Part shown: positions 28,535-39,480 of the stretch, piece by piece
How the letters are laid out: the number at the start of each line of letters is the position of its first letter
How positions within the stretch are numbered: position 1 is the first letter of the stretch
Assembly: GCF_000238315.3 (NCBI RefSeq)
Contig: NZ_CP011924.1
Span: forward strand, 4,176,001-4,240,000
Reading direction: 5' to 3'
Length of the DNA: 64,000 bases
Origin: Pseudoalteromonas piscicida
GTDB lineage: Bacteria > Pseudomonadota > Gammaproteobacteria > Enterobacterales > Alteromonadaceae
Made by a program: the position numbers and the translations under genes
Notes under the pieces: model-generated
What the model saw: the letters and a program-made list of their open reading frames with translations, nothing else
Databases searched by the model: none
Told to the model about the DNA's origin: nothing

Positions 28535-30427
28535 ATGGCAATCGAAATTCATGTTCCAGATATTGGTGCCGATGAGGTTGAAGTAACCGAGATCCTAGTA
28601 AGCGTAGGTGACACGGTTGCAGAAGAGCAATCGCTTATCACTGTTGAAGGCGACAAAGCATCAATGGAAGTACCTGCCTCAGTGGCGGGTACAGTTAAAG
28701 AAATCAAAATAGCGGAAGGCGATAAAGTATCGACTGGCTCTTTGATTATGGTTTTTGAAGCGGCAGGTGAAGAAGCACCGGCAGAGCAACCAGCAGAAGA
28801 AGCTAAGCCAGAAGCAAGCGCCTCAGGCAAGACAGAAGTGAAAGAAGTTCACGTACCAGATATTGGTGGCGATGAAGTTGAAGTAACTGAAATCTTAGTA
28901 GCTGCGGGCGATGTTGTTGAAGAAGAGCAATCGCTTATCACGGTTGAAGGCGACAAGGCTTCAATGGAAGTACCAGCACCATTTGCAGGTACTATTAAAG
29001 AAGTGAAAATCAACGCAGGTGACAAAGTGTCAACCGGTTCATTGATCTTCATCTTCGAAGTGGCAGGTAGCGGTGATGCGCCTGCGACTACTGAAGCTGC
29101 AGAAGCGCCAGCTGAAGAGCAAGCACCAGCTGCATCAGCTGAAAAAGAAGTGCATGTACCAGATATCGGTGGCGACGAAGTTGAAGTCACTGAAATCATG
29201 GTTGCTGTTGGCGACAGCGTTGAAGACGAACAATCTCTTATCACGGTTGAAGGCGACAAAGCCTCAATGGAAGTACCAGCACCGTTTGCAGGTACGATTA
29301 AAGAGATCAAAGTCAATGCGGGCGACAAAGTATCAACGGGCTCTTTAATCTTCGTATTCGAAGTGAAAGGCGCGGCACCTGCACCTCAGGCAGCAGCTAA
29401 AACTGAAGCAAAACCAGCTCAATCAGCGGCTCCCGCGGCAAAAGCTGAAGCACCAAAAGCTTCTGCACAAAAAGATGACTTTGTGGCCAATGAACAGTAT
29501 GCCCACGCATCACCTGTGGTACGTCGTTTAGCGCGTGAGTTTGGAGTTAACCTAGCTCGCGTTAAAGGTACAGGTCGTAAAAATCGTGTACTAAAAGAAG
29601 ACGTACAAAACTACGTGAAAGAGCTGGTTAAGCAAGTTGAGTCTGGTCAAATCGCAAAAGGTGGCAACACTGGCGGCGGTGAGCTTGGTCTTATTCCTTG
29701 GCCAAAAGTAGATTTCAGCAAGTTTGGTGAAATTGAAGAGAAGAAACTTTCTCGCATCAACAAGCTATCGGGTGCAAACCTTCACCGTAACTGGGTACAA
29801 ATCCCACATGTTACGCAGTTTGACGAAGCAGATATCACAGAGCTTGAAGCGTTCCGTAAAGAACAGAACGTGCTAGCTGAGAAGAAGAAAATGGGTGTGA
29901 AGATCACGCCATTAGTATTCGTGATGAAAGCGGCTGCAAAAGCACTTGAAGAGTTCCCAACATTTAACTCTTCACTACCTGAAGATGGTGAGAGCTTAAT
30001 CTTGAAGAAATATGTTCACATCGGTATCGCGGTTGATACACCAAATGGTCTAGTGGTTCCTGTTGTTCGCGACGTGAACAAGAAAGGCATCATTGAGATA
30101 TCACGTGAGTTGATGGAAATTTCCAAGAAAGCACGTGATGGTAAACTGACGTCTGCTGATATGCAGGGCGGCTGTTTCACTATTTCAAGCCTAGGCGGTA
30201 TCGGCGGTACGGCGTTTACGCCAATCGTTAATGCTCCTGAAGTTGCGATTTTGGGTGTTTCTAAGTCAGACTTCAAACCGAAATGGAATGGTAAAGAGTT
30301 TGAGCCGCGCCTAATGGTGCCGCTAAGCTGTTCATACGACCATCGTGTCATTGACGGCGCGCTAGCAGCTCGCTTTACTGTGACACTTGCAAACTACCTA
30401 AGCGATATTCGCCAGCTAGTAATGTAA
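28535..30427 (+). CDS. aceF: Dihydrolipoyl acetyltransferase, E2 of pyruvate dehydrogenase
   Basis: 630 aa from ATG 28535 (AGAGG seven bases upstream; a GTG one codon earlier is also possible). Three lipoyl domains occur, each with [12 protein letters not shown] around the lysine to be lipoylated, joined by Ala/Pro-rich linkers. A peripheral subunit-binding domain follows ([16 protein letters not shown]), then the catalytic domain ending in [15 protein letters not shown] with the active-site histidine. The three-lipoyl layout equals that of E. coli. Confidence 0.96.
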   Translation: MAIEIHVPDIGADEVEVTEILVSVGDTVAEEQSLITVEGDKASMEVPASVAGTVKEIKIAEGDKVSTGSLIMVFEAAGEEAPAEQPAEEAKPEASASGKTEVKEVHVPDIGGDEVEVTEILVAAGDVVEEEQSLITVEGDKASMEVPAPFAGTIKEVKINAGDKVSTGSLIFIFEVAGSGDAPATTEAAEAPAEEQAPAASAEKEVHVPDIGGDEVEVTEIMVAVGDSVEDEQSLITVEGDKASMEVPAPFAGTIKEIKVNAGDKVSTGSLIFVFEVKGAAPAPQAAAKTEAKPAQSAAPAAKAEAPKASAQKDDFVANEQYAHASPVVRRLAREFGVNLARVKGTGRKNRVLKEDVQNYVKELVKQVESGQIAKGGNTGGGELGLIPWPKVDFSKFGEIEEKKLSRINKLSGANLHRNWVQIPHVTQFDEADITELEAFRKEQNVLAEKKKMGVKITPLVFVMKAAAKALEEFPTFNSSLPEDGESLILKKYVHIGIAVDTPNGLVVPVVRDVNKKGIIEISRELMEISKKARDGKLTSADMQGGCFTISSLGGIGGTAFTPIVNAPEVAILGVSKSDFKPKWNGKEFEPRLMVPLSCSYDHRVIDGALAARFTVTLANYLSDIRQLVM

Positions 30428-30433
30428 GAATAG

Positions 30434-30466
30434 AAACCGCATGATTTAGGTGATGCGGTTTTCTTG
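30434..30466 (+). terminator. Terminator between aceF and lpd
   Basis: AAACCGCAT and ATGCGGTTT make a 9-bp stem followed by TTCTTG, just behind aceF. It probably lets lpd be transcribed separately at higher level. Confidence 0.75.
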
Positions 30467-30638
30467 TATTTTATTGTTCCGCTTGATAATTAGGCGGGAC
30501 AACAGAGAGTGTGAATAATACACTTTCGAGCAATAATAACTCTCTCTGCCCTGTGCCCCGAATCGGGTGTTTGGCAGGCACTTTGGGTCGGCTACTCTCG
30601 ACGAGTAAACCCGTTCAAATAACAGTTAAGGTAATAAC

Positions 30639-32063
30639 ATGAGCAACGAAATCAAAACTCAAGTTGTTGTACTAGGCGGTGGTCCTGGTGGTTACTCTGC
30701 AGCATTCCGTGCAGCAGACTTAGGTTTAGACGTTACACTAATCGAATCTCGCGACACGCTAGGTGGTGTGTGCTTGAACGTTGGTTGTATCCCTTCAAAA
30801 GCCCTTCTTCACGTTGCAAAGGTAATTGACGATGCAGCTGAAATGGCTTCTCACGGTGTTTCTTTCGGTGCTCCACAAATTGATCTAGACAAAATCCGTT
30901 CATGGAAAGAGTCTGTTATCGGTCAACTTACTGGTGGTCTTGGCGGAATGGCTAAGATGCGTAAAGTAACTGTAGTTAATGGCTACGGTAAGTTCACAGG
31001 TTCTAACACTATCGCAGTTGAAGGTGCTGATGGTGCGAAAACAGTGACCTTTGAAAACGCAATCATTGCAGCGGGTTCTCAGCCTGTAAGCCTACCTTTC
31101 ATTCCTGAAGACGAGCGTATCATCGACTCTACAGGTGCACTTGAGCTTAAAGACGTGCCTGAAAAGCTACTTGTACTAGGTGGTGGTATCATCGGTCTCG
31201 AGATGGGTACTGTTTACCGTTCACTAGGTTCAGCGATTGACGTAGTTGAGTTTGCTGATCAACTAGTACCAGCGGCAGACAAAGACGTTATCAAGATTTA
31301 CCAAAAGTACGTTAAAGACAAGTTTAACGTAATGCTTTCTACTAAAGTTGTTGCTGTTGAAGCGAAAGAAGACGGTATCTACGTATCTTTCGAAGGCAAG
31401 CAAGCACCAGAAGGCCAAGTTCGTTATGACAAAGTACTAGTTGCTGTTGGTCGTACACCAAATGGTAAGCTAATCGACGCTGACAAAGCGGGCGTAAATG
31501 TTGATGAGCGTGGCTTTATCAGCACTGACAAGCAAATGAAAACCAACGTTGATCACATCTTCGCTATCGGTGACATCGTAGGTCAACCTATGCTTGCACA
31601 CAAAGCGGTTCATGAAGGTCACGTTGCTGCTGAAGTTATCTCTGGTAAGAAGCATTACTTCGATCCTAAGTGTATTCCTTCAATTGCATATACAGATCCA
31701 GAAATCGCTTGGGTTGGTGTGACTGAGAAAGAAGCAAAAGAGCAAGGTCTAAGCATTGAAACTGCGGTATTCCCGTGGGCTGCTTCTGGTCGTGCAATCG
31801 CTTCTGCACGTACTGAAGGTTCTACTAAGCTTATCTTTGATAAAGAGTCAGGCCGTGTGATCGGTGGTGCTATGGTTGGTATCAATGCAGGTGAAATGCT
31901 TGGTGAAATCGGTCTAGCAGTAGAGATGGGTGCTGACGGTGAAGACCTAGCGCTTACTATCCACGCTCACCCAACGCTGAACGAGTCAATCGGTCTAGCT
32001 GCTGAAATCTTCGAAGGTTCAATCACTGACCTTCCAAATAAAAAAGCAGTGAAGAAAAAGTAA
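30639..32063 (+). CDS. lpd: Dihydrolipoyl dehydrogenase (E3)
   Basis: The 474-aa FAD-dependent disulfide oxidoreductase shows VVVLGGGPGGYSAAFRAADL (FAD), GGVCLNVGCIPSKALLH with the redox cysteine pair, GGGIIGLEMG (NAD) and the C-terminal HAHPTLNES with the catalytic histidine. E3 serves the pyruvate and 2-oxoglutarate dehydrogenase complexes and the glycine cleavage system. This fits its separation from aceEF by a terminator and a 211-base gap that may hold its own promoter. Confidence 0.97.
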   Translation: MSNEIKTQVVVLGGGPGGYSAAFRAADLGLDVTLIESRDTLGGVCLNVGCIPSKALLHVAKVIDDAAEMASHGVSFGAPQIDLDKIRSWKESVIGQLTGGLGGMAKMRKVTVVNGYGKFTGSNTIAVEGADGAKTVTFENAIIAAGSQPVSLPFIPEDERIIDSTGALELKDVPEKLLVLGGGIIGLEMGTVYRSLGSAIDVVEFADQLVPAADKDVIKIYQKYVKDKFNVMLSTKVVAVEAKEDGIYVSFEGKQAPEGQVRYDKVLVAVGRTPNGKLIDADKAGVNVDERGFISTDKQMKTNVDHIFAIGDIVGQPMLAHKAVHEGHVAAEVISGKKHYFDPKCIPSIAYTDPEIAWVGVTEKEAKEQGLSIETAVFPWAASGRAIASARTEGSTKLIFDKESGRVIGGAMVGINAGEMLGEIGLAVEMGADGEDLALTIHAHPTLNESIGLAAEIFEGSITDLPNKKAVKKK

Positions 32064-32079
32064 GTTTTTCTGAGCTTTT

Positions 32080-32107
32080 AAAAACCCAGCCTTGTGCTGG
32101 GTTTTTT
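32080..32107 (+). terminator. Terminator after lpd
   Basis: AACCCAGC, loop CTTGT, GCTGGGTT then TTTT: a classic intrinsic terminator 20 bases behind lpd. Confidence 0.9.
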
Positions 32108-32146
32108 GTTTTTGGCTAAGTGGGAGAGCTTATTTTTCTAAGTATC

Positions 32147-33103
32147 CTAAGCCATCAGCCTGAGAAAATTAATAATTACAAGTAGTAAGGCGGAAGTGGC
32201 AATAAATAGCCAGCGCATTTGGTTGAGTAGTCCGAGTAAATGCTGAATATGTTCAGATGAGGGTTGCGCTTTTGCACCTACCCGCATCACGTCAAAACGT
32301 TCACCAAAATAAAAACGCGGCCCTGCGAGTTGTGTATGTAAATTTGCTGCAAAAAAGCTCAGTGCCCATCCAGTATTCGTTTGGCTAAAGTGACGGCCGT
32401 AGTATTTAATGTAGTGCCAAGTTTGCTTTGGTCTAAGTAGCAACGAAAAGCAGGTAATTAATAATCGAATAGGCACAAACTCAACGAGCCAAATCATGCG
32501 GGAAAGACTTGCCATAAAACGGCTTGAGGGGAGCATTACTTGCCGCCAAGCGTGGTCACACAGTAGTAATAGTTTATAAAATAGCGCGAGATAGGGACCT
32601 GCTGCTAGATACAGTAAAGCAATGACAAAAAAATGGCGCAAGGTATTTAATGCGGTGCTATCTATGGCGGCTTTACAAATACCAAGCTCTGTTAGCTTCT
32701 CTACATCTCTTGCTACCATTCCTTGCAACACGGCTCTTGCGGTTACTTTTTGCTTTGATTTTATCAATGCGGAAATACGCTTAACACGGCTTTCATGGCT
32801 AATATCTAAGCATAAAAACAACACCAGCCCACCGAGCCAATTAGGATAAAAAGCAAAGCTAATAATCGCATGAGTTAATACAGTGATAGTTAATATTGGT
32901 AGGAGGAAGCCGAGTGTGCCGGATAAAAGTTGATAACTAGAAGCCGCTTTGGGGCGATAAACTCTTTCGGCAATGGCTTTAAAAACAAGGCTAAGAATAA
33001 GATTAGGGTGATAAAGTGTTGATAACCTTACCCCTAGGCTGGCAAAAATCGCCAGTAAGAAAATGATCAGGCCCTCATGGGCCTGAAGCAAGCTGTCGAG
33101 CAC
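32147..33103 (-). CDS. CobD/CbiB-family membrane protein
   Basis: The 318-aa protein starts at a GTG sharing one base with the mtnN stop. Several hydrophobic segments occur in 10-110, 160-185, 205-230 and 295-318. The central LQGMVARDVEKLTELGICKA followed by GPYLALFYKLLLLCDHAW matches CobD/CbiB proteins (adenosylcobinamide-phosphate synthase family). An mtnN-cobD pair is also known in vibrios. No other cobalamin genes are here, so true B12 synthesis is not shown; a divergent paralogue role is possible. Confidence 0.72.
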   Translation of the reverse strand: MLDSLLQAHEGLIIFLLAIFASLGVRLSTLYHPNLILSLVFKAIAERVYRPKAASSYQLLSGTLGFLLPILTITVLTHAIISFAFYPNWLGGLVLFLCLDISHESRVKRISALIKSKQKVTARAVLQGMVARDVEKLTELGICKAAIDSTALNTLRHFFVIALLYLAAGPYLALFYKLLLLCDHAWRQVMLPSSRFMASLSRMIWLVEFVPIRLLITCFSLLLRPKQTWHYIKYYGRHFSQTNTGWALSFFAANLHTQLAGPRFYFGERFDVMRVGAKAQPSSEHIQHLLGLLNQMRWLFIATSALLLVIINFLRLMA

Positions 33104-33810
33104 TAAAGCGTAACCTTATCCAGCTTATTAAGTAGTGCCATCACCATCTTAGAAGAGTTTACAGAAGCGACTTCTAGATACTCTTCGAATGATTGCGGTG
33201 ATTCTTTGCCGGCGATATCAGATAGCGAGCGGATCACAACAAATGGCGTGTTTAAAGAATGACAAGCCTGCGCAATTGCCGCACCTTCCATTTCGACTGC
33301 TAACATCGTAGGGAAGTCTGCACGCGCCTTGTCGATGCGTACTGGGTCACACATAAATGAGTCACCCGTACAGATCAAACCAACCATAGTTTGAATGCCT
33401 TCAAGCTCATGTACGCTTTGCTCTGCAGCTTCAACTAATTTTGCATGCGAAGTGAACGCAGCAGGTATTTGTGGAACTTGACCAATTTCATAGCCAAATG
33501 CAGTAACATCAACATCGTGATGACGTACTTCATTTGAAATAACCACATCGCCGACGTTTAGTGATGGTTCAAAACCACCTGCAGAACCCGTGTTGATCAC
33601 GCAATCTGGCGCAAAGTTGTCGATCAGCAAAGTTGTCGCAACTGTTGCTGCCACTTTACCAATGCCAGACTGTACAAGCGTTACATCAAGACCAGCCAGT
33701 TTGCCGGTATAAAAAGTAAAGCCACCTTTGGTCAATGTTTGCGGGTTTTCCATGGTGTTACGCAAAATGGTAACTTCTTGCTCCATTGCGCCGATAATGC
33801 CTACTTTCAT
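33103..33810 (-). CDS. mtnN: 5'-methylthioadenosine/S-adenosylhomocysteine nucleosidase
   Basis: 235 aa from the ATG giving [17 protein letters not shown] (AGGAA upstream); a longer frame adds 14 doubtful residues. [39 protein letters not shown] (catalytic glutamate) and RSLSDIAG (catalytic aspartate) are intact. It removes adenine from MTA and SAH, serving methionine salvage and autoinducer-2 synthesis. Translation is coupled to the cobD-like gene. A truncated tandem copy lies at 34736-35203. Confidence 0.95.
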   Translation of the reverse strand: MKVGIIGAMEQEVTILRNTMENPQTLTKGGFTFYTGKLAGLDVTLVQSGIGKVAATVATTLLIDNFAPDCVINTGSAGGFEPSLNVGDVVISNEVRHHDVDVTAFGYEIGQVPQIPAAFTSHAKLVEAAEQSVHELEGIQTMVGLICTGDSFMCDPVRIDKARADFPTMLAVEMEGAAIAQACHSLNTPFVVIRSLSDIAGKESPQSFEEYLEVASVNSSKMVMALLNKLDKVTL

Positions 33811-33895
33811 CAAAAGATTCCTAATTTGTGGTGGGGAAAGCCCCAGTGTCAAAATTGCTTTTATTATACGAAAGGGGTTTTGATAGGTAAAACAA

Positions 33896-33917
33896 AAAAC
33901 GGGCTGACGCCCGTTTT
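33896..33917 (-). terminator. Terminator after the DUF2726 gene (first copy)
   Basis: AAAACGGGC, loop, GCCCGTTTT followed on the minus strand by more T. It lies directly behind the stop at 33919. A copy is at 35289-35310. Confidence 0.9.
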
Positions 33918-33918
33918 G

Positions 33919-34509
33919 CTAGATTTCTGCCAACTGAGTTGACTGTGCTTTTGCCTGTGAAGGTGACAGTACTGCAGGTTTGTAGGTGCGGTTTCTGGTT
34001 TTCTTTGGCATCTCCACTTTTTGGCCGAGCTTGAATAAGATTGCCGCACGAACTTCAGCACTTTGGTAGCCACTTTTGATTTTCATGCGAATGTGTGGAA
34101 TACCCGCAGATTCCAGAGCGCCACTGACAAACCAATCTTTTTGTGCTTTATGGCCGTTTTTATTGGAATTATTGACTAAGTCTACAGCGGCAACAATTTT
34201 CAGTGTCTCTTTGTCTACCAAAACATAATCCAACTGTTTATTCTTAGCTTTAGTTACCGCGGCACGACGTGCTTTTGGAGAGATCCCCGGTTTGCACTCA
34301 ATCACATCAATGAGTTTAATGCGGCTAACGATTTTATATATATCGCCAACAGCACGTTCTAATAAATGTAGAAACGAGGCTTCAACGGTAGTAAAAACAG
34401 ATTCTTTACGATTAAACGGATAAGGATTGCCACCTACATCGGTGTACTTAGAAGCGACAATGGAAGCAACGACCACTAGAGCCAAAATAGCAAGCAACGC
34501 AAATTCCAT
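33919..34509 (-). CDS. DUF2726 nuclease-like membrane-anchored protein (first copy)
   Basis: 196 aa from the ATG preceded by GGAG (a TTG four codons earlier is less likely). Residues 1-19 are hydrophobic. The rest has FTTVEASFLHLLERAVGDIY, VIECKPGIS, QLDYVLVDKETLKIVAAVDL and AGIPHIRMK. This is the DUF2726 pattern, thought to have a restriction-endonuclease-like fold (D-Y-V-L, then I-x-A-V-D-L in place of ExK). Function unknown. Upstream of mtnN in the same direction but separated by a terminator. Confidence 0.8.
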   Translation of the reverse strand: MEFALLAILALVVVASIVASKYTDVGGNPYPFNRKESVFTTVEASFLHLLERAVGDIYKIVSRIKLIDVIECKPGISPKARRAAVTKAKNKQLDYVLVDKETLKIVAAVDLVNNSNKNGHKAQKDWFVSGALESAGIPHIRMKIKSGYQSAEVRAAILFKLGQKVEMPKKTRNRTYKPAVLSPSQAKAQSTQLAEI

Positions 34510-34735
34510 ACAAAACTCCAAATCAAAAAAATGACATCTGTGATTTGATAAGCAATAGCTGTGCCAAAATAGCGCTTAAATTAGTGGGTGGTTAACATTA
34601 AATCGGTGAATCAGTATTTGGGATATGGAAAGAAAAATAAAGTGCTTTAAGTTGTTTATACTAGGCAGCGATATCTTACAGCAGGGCTGCCTAGTACTGG
34701 ATAATGATACTATACCAATTAACCTTAATACTTGC

Positions 34736-35203
34736 TCAATTTGAAGGAGTAAACCTGACGCTAACAGCGTTAAAACTTTTTTTTTGAATGCCTTCAAGCT
34801 CATGTACGCTTTGCTCTGCAGCTTCAACTAATTTTGCATGCGAAGTGAACGCAGCAGGTATTTGTGGAACTTGACCAATTTCATAGCCAAATGCAGTAAC
34901 ATCAACATCGTGATGACGTACTTCATTTGAAATAACCACATCGCCGACGTTTAGTGATGGTTCAAAACCACCTGCAGAACCCGTGTTGATCACGCAATCT
35001 GGCGCAAAGTTGTCGATCAGCAAAGTTGTCGCAACTGTTGCTGCCACTTTACCAATGCCAGACTGTACAAGCGTTACATCAAGACCAGCCAGTTTGCCGG
35101 TATAAAAAGTAAAGCCACCTTTGGTCAATGTTTGCGGGTTTTCCATGGTGTTACGCAAAATGGTAACTTCTTGCTCCATTGCGCCGATAATGCCTACTTT
35201 CAT
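34736..35203 (-). pseudogene. Truncated mtnN copy
   Basis: Carries the first 140 codons of mtnN, then switches at the duplication junction (34783) to intergenic sequence, giving [16 protein letters not shown] and stop. Both catalytic acids near the C-terminus are missing. Confidence 0.92.
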
Positions 35204-35311
35204 CAAAAGATTCCTAATTTGTGGTGGGGAAAGCCCCAGTGTCAAAATTGCTTTTATTATACGAAAGGGGTTTTGATAGGTAAAACAAAAAACGGGCTGA
35301 CGCCCGTTTTG

Positions 35312-35902
35312 CTAGATTTCTGCCAACTGAGTTGACTGTGCTTTTGCCTGTGAAGGTGACAGTACTGCAGGTTTGTAGGTGCGGTTTCTGGTTTTCTTTG
35401 GCATCTCCACTTTTTGGCCGAGCTTGAATAAGATTGCCGCACGAACTTCAGCACTTTGGTAGCCACTTTTGATTTTCATGCGAATGTGTGGAATACCCGC
35501 AGATTCCAGAGCGCCACTGACAAACCAATCTTTTTGTGCTTTATGGCCGTTTTTATTGGAATTATTGACTAAGTCTACAGCGGCAACAATTTTCAGTGTC
35601 TCTTTGTCTACCAAAACATAATCCAACTGTTTATTCTTAGCTTTAGTTACCGCGGCACGACGTGCTTTTGGAGAGATCCCCGGTTTGCACTCAATCACAT
35701 CAATGAGTTTAATGCGGCTAACGATTTTATATATATCGCCAACAGCACGTTCTAATAAATGTAGAAACGAGGCTTCAACGGTAGTAAAAACAGATTCTTT
35801 ACGATTAAACGGATAAGGATTGCCACCTACATCGGTGTACTTAGAAGCGACAATGGAAGCAACGACCACTAGAGCCAAAATAGCAAGCAACGCAAATTCC
35901 AT
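35312..35902 (-). CDS. DUF2726 nuclease-like protein (second copy)
   Basis: Identical to the product of 33919-34509, with the same start region and the same terminator (35289-35310). Confidence 0.78.
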   Translation of the reverse strand: MEFALLAILALVVVASIVASKYTDVGGNPYPFNRKESVFTTVEASFLHLLERAVGDIYKIVSRIKLIDVIECKPGISPKARRAAVTKAKNKQLDYVLVDKETLKIVAAVDLVNNSNKNGHKAQKDWFVSGALESAGIPHIRMKIKSGYQSAEVRAAILFKLGQKVEMPKKTRNRTYKPAVLSPSQAKAQSTQLAEI

Positions 35903-36275
35903 ACAAAACTCCAAATCAAAAAAATGACATCTGTGATTTGATAAGCAATAGCTGTGCCAAAATAGCGCTTAAATTAGTGGGTGGTTAACATTAAATCGGT
36001 GAATCAGTATTTGGGATATGGAAAGAAAAATAAAGTGCTTTAAGTTGTTTATACTAGGCAGCGATATCTTACAGCAGGGCTGCCTAGTACTGGATAATGA
36101 TACTATACCAATTAACCTTAATACTTGCTCAATTTGAAGGAGTAAACCTGACGCTAACAGCGTTAAAACTTTTTTATTTAGAACAACTAAATAGCAAAAT
36201 TTTTGCCTTGTTATCGACAAGATTTTCTCGCCTCAAAATAGACCACTTAATTAAGATAACTGGTATTAGCTCGCG

Positions 36276-38180
36276 TTATTTGTCCTCTTTAAGCACATAG
36301 ATCTCACCATCGAAACTACCTTGAATGGTCAATCCTTGGCCTGCCAGTTCCTTGAGATATTCAATATGCTCTTGGGTAATATGTTGACCTGGCACCAAAA
36401 GCGGAATACCCGGAGGATACGGGGTGACTAAACCTGCACAAATACGGTTGTTGCTCTTGCTAATAGGTACAGATTCACGCTCGCCGTAGAAGGCATCACT
36501 AGGAATACAAGCAAGGTCAATAGCGGGCAAATTCTCAGGTAAGCGTGAGCGTCGCGTTGACTTCGATAGTTTTACCTTGCCGCCATCAAGTTTCTTTAAG
36601 GCATTGTATAAACGAATGATCTTTGAGCGTGTACCACCCAAGGTTAGTAAGACTAAGATGGTACTGTGTGTATATTTCTCAATCTCCAGCCCAATTTCGT
36701 CCAGCAGAAACTTATGAATATCCTTTAATGAGTATGGCAGCTCACTAATATCGATGAGGATTTTAAGTGGATCATGCCCCATATTATCGCCACTAAAATG
36801 TGGGAATATATTCATAAAGTCTTGCTTATCAAGCACTTTAATATGCTTGAGCGAGGCCATCTGCTGTTTGAATTCTGCAACATGGTTCAGCAGTGCATTG
36901 AGTAACTTATAGCCTTCCATCTCTAGCTGCTTTTGGCACACATCCAAAGACGCAATAAGCTGGTATTTGGGCGAGGTGCTGGCGTAGATACTGTAAATCT
37001 CACGGAAGAAATCAGCATCAAAATCGGGGTCATTAATATGGATATAAGACGCCTGCGAAAATGCCGATACGACTTTATGCGCCGAATGGGTGACATAATC
37101 GGCACCTGCATGAATGGCGGAGTAATGGCGCAAGCTAGGGTGAAATAGCGAGTAAGCAAACCAAGCTTCATCAATAAAGACTTTGATGCCATGCTGATGA
37201 GCAAATTCTACGACTTGTTTCAGGTCGCTCAGCAAACCATCATAGGTACAGCCTGTGAGCACCAGTAGTTTTGCATCGGTATTTTGTTCAATCGCTTGCT
37301 TAATATCGGCCAGTGAAGGCGGTGCAAATATGCCATATTTTGGATTTAAGATACTCGACAAATAGATTGGGAAACTGGCCGATTGCAAAATGCCATAGTG
37401 CACAGACTTATGACAGTTGCGGTCGATGATCACCTTATCGCCCTTGCGAAGGAGGGTTTGCAAAATAATTTTATTCGAGGTGGACGAACCGTTGGTCACG
37501 AAGTAGGTGCGTTTAACCTCAAACGTTGCCGCTGCGGACTCCTGAGCGCGGCCAATGGTATTGGTGCTGTCTGACAGTGAACCTAACGAATCAACCGATA
37601 CAGACAAGTCTCCGACAAATACATTACGGCCATAGAATTGATAAAAATCTTTGATATAAGGAGAGTTTCTAAAGCTCGAACCGCCGCTGTGACCCGGAGT
37701 ATGCCAAGAGTCGTTCGCTTCGCCGACATAGCTGCGATACGCCGTCCAAAATGGCGTCTCGGCTCTGTCATCAAAGTCGTTGATCATATATCCTAAAATG
37801 GCTTCAGGATCTGAGATAACTTCATCTTTAAAGAAGAAAGACTCGATTTCCTCGGATTCGTTGACTATCTCAAGCCCTTTAGTGTCATCACCAATAACGT
37901 AAACCGGTAATTATAGACGAATACTTTTTAATTGCTCGATAAAGCGACTATAGGTTTGTTCGCCACTTTTGTTGTGCACATCCCAACTCAGCACGACGGC
38001 TTGAATATCACCATCTTCAGTGACATGTTCCAAGGCTTTTGAAAGTTCGAGGCATTCAATAATATCGATTTGAACATCCTCTCGCTCAAAGTTAGGGATC
38101 GTTTTTGACAGATTGCTTGAGAGCGCTTGCAATACAGCTGGCTCTTGTTCTATTAACAAGATACGAAGGACAGGTAGCAT
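36276..38180 (-). pseudogene. Orn/Lys/Arg decarboxylase split by an in-frame stop
   Basis: Two frames in the same register make one gene. 38180-37914 encodes the response-regulator-like wing domain (LRILLIEQEPAVLQAL to LKSIRL). A TAA at 37911-37913 follows, and the frame continues open as LPVYVIGDDTKGLEIVNESE into MINDFDDRAETPFW and the PLP domain. SWHTPGHSGGSSFRNS, VTNGSSTSNKI, IDEAWFAYSLFHP and THSAHKVVSAFSQ (PLP lysine) are intact. ATG 37787 could start a 503-aa product lacking the wing. Only one codon breaks an otherwise good gene of about 634 codons, so it is a fresh nonsense mutation, a sequencing error or read-through. Substrate (lysine, ornithine or arginine) cannot be told. Confidence 0.88.
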
Positions 38181-38484
38181 AATGATATTCGCATTAAAAT
38201 TTAAAGACTTTCATTAGCATAAAGAAAGCGCAGTGATTTGTGAAATCAATACTTTGAAAATGTTCCAGAAATTGTAAAACGGATGTAGGCGAGGAAGTTG
38301 TTGCGAGTGATGGAAAGTGTGCGATTCAACATAGGAAACAGGAAGGTTTCGAGTATCAGGCGTGTCTGAGTTAAATTTGGGATAGGGTGTTTTTGAAGGC
38401 TGTATTACGATTGCTTTTCAATGATAAATACAGTCGGTAGTTATAAAAACAATAGTACTAGCTAACAGATCAAAAGGAGTCAAA
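38181..38484. other. Divergent intergenic region, decarboxylase / YVTN gene
   Basis: 304 bases without a gene. It should hold the divergent promoters; no box is clear enough to name. Repeated at 39798-40101. Confidence 0.5.
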
Positions 38485-39480
38485 ATGAGATTGGTTAATT
38501 ATGTTGTGTATGTGTTCTTATTTGGGTGTTTAATCAGCTTCCCTTCATGGGCTGATACAAATAACTTGTCGGGAACATTGGTTGTTGTAAATAAAAAGGG
38601 GGACTCGGTTGATTTCATCGATCTTAGCAGCCGAAAAATTAAGCTGACGCTCGCAACCGGCAGAGGACCACATGAATTAGCAATGAGTGCCGACGGGCAT
38701 ACGGCTGTTGTCACTAATTATGCACGTGGCAATAGTCTAAGTGTTTTTGACGTTCGGCAAGCAAAAAAAGTAAAAACCATTGATTTGTCTCGTTATCCAA
38801 GGCCACATGGCGTGTTGTTTTTTAAAGACCAAAAACGCGTTGCAGTATCGTCTGAAGGTTCAGACAGTGTGGTAATCGTTGATATAGAGTCGGGGAAAAT
38901 TGATAAAGTAATAGCAACAGAGCAAAAAGGCTCTCATATGGTGGCGCTGCCGGCGTCTAGCGAGCGTGTTTACACCACAAATATGCGCGCAGATTCAGTG
39001 TCTGAATTAGATGTAAAGTCAGGTGCCTTACTTCGCAAAATTTCAATGCCAAAAGTACCAGAGGCTATCACTATAAATAAAAGTGGCTCAGAGCTCTGGG
39101 TTGGTAGCAACGATGATGGCTTAGTTACCGTGTTTGATGTAGCAAATGAGCGTATAATTAAGCAATGGAAAGGCTATAGCTTTCCATACCGTGTGTTACT
39201 TACCCGCGATGAGCAGCTTGCTGTGATCCCAGACTATAGGAATCACACCCTTGATGTGATCGATGCAATGCACAAAGAAAAGCTGCGTCAAATAAAGTTT
39301 GAGCTGGGAACAGGACCAAAAGGCGTGATCCTCCATCCAGACGATCGCACTTTATTTTTATCCGCTTACCAAAAAAATAAGGTCCTTGTTATAGATATTG
39401 TATCTGGCAAAACCTTATTTGAACTCCCTACTGGTAACGGACCAGATGGAATAGGGTATTCAGCAGTGGTATTGCCTTAG
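38485..39480 (+). CDS. YVTN-type beta-propeller protein (first copy)
   Basis: The 331-aa periplasmic protein has a signal peptide of about 23 residues (cleavage after PSWA). AAAGGAG precedes the ATG. Repeating blades contain GTLVVVNKKGDSVDFIDL, GRGPHELAMSADGHTAVVTN, GSDSVVIVDIESGKI, SELDVKSGALLRKI and GTGPKGVILHPDDRTLFLSA. This is the seven-bladed YVTN/quinoprotein-like propeller. No enzyme active site is recognisable, so a binding or scaffolding role is likely. An identical copy is at 40102. Confidence 0.85.
   Translation: MRLVNYVVYVFLFGCLISFPSWADTNNLSGTLVVVNKKGDSVDFIDLSSRKIKLTLATGRGPHELAMSADGHTAVVTNYARGNSLSVFDVRQAKKVKTIDLSRYPRPHGVLFFKDQKRVAVSSEGSDSVVIVDIESGKIDKVIATEQKGSHMVALPASSERVYTTNMRADSVSELDVKSGALLRKISMPKVPEAITINKSGSELWVGSNDDGLVTVFDVANERIIKQWKGYSFPYRVLLTRDEQLAVIPDYRNHTLDVIDAMHKEKLRQIKFELGTGPKGVILHPDDRTLFLSAYQKNKVLVIDIVSGKTLFELPTGNGPDGIGYSAVVLP

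Larger units (their letters stand above)
33390..36175. repeat. Perfect tandem duplication, unit 1393 bp
   Basis: 33390-34782 is repeated at 34783-36175. The unit starts inside mtnN, includes the DUF2726 gene and ends in a T-run before the decarboxylase. Microhomology at the junction is at most TTT. Encoded proteins are identical in the two copies. Confidence 0.95.

Noticed and set aside
34576..34827. 83-aa minus-strand frame near the duplication junction, with a counterpart at 35969-36220
   Set aside because: It crosses a junction and mostly intergenic DNA; the two versions differ only where the junction changes the start. No family resemblance.
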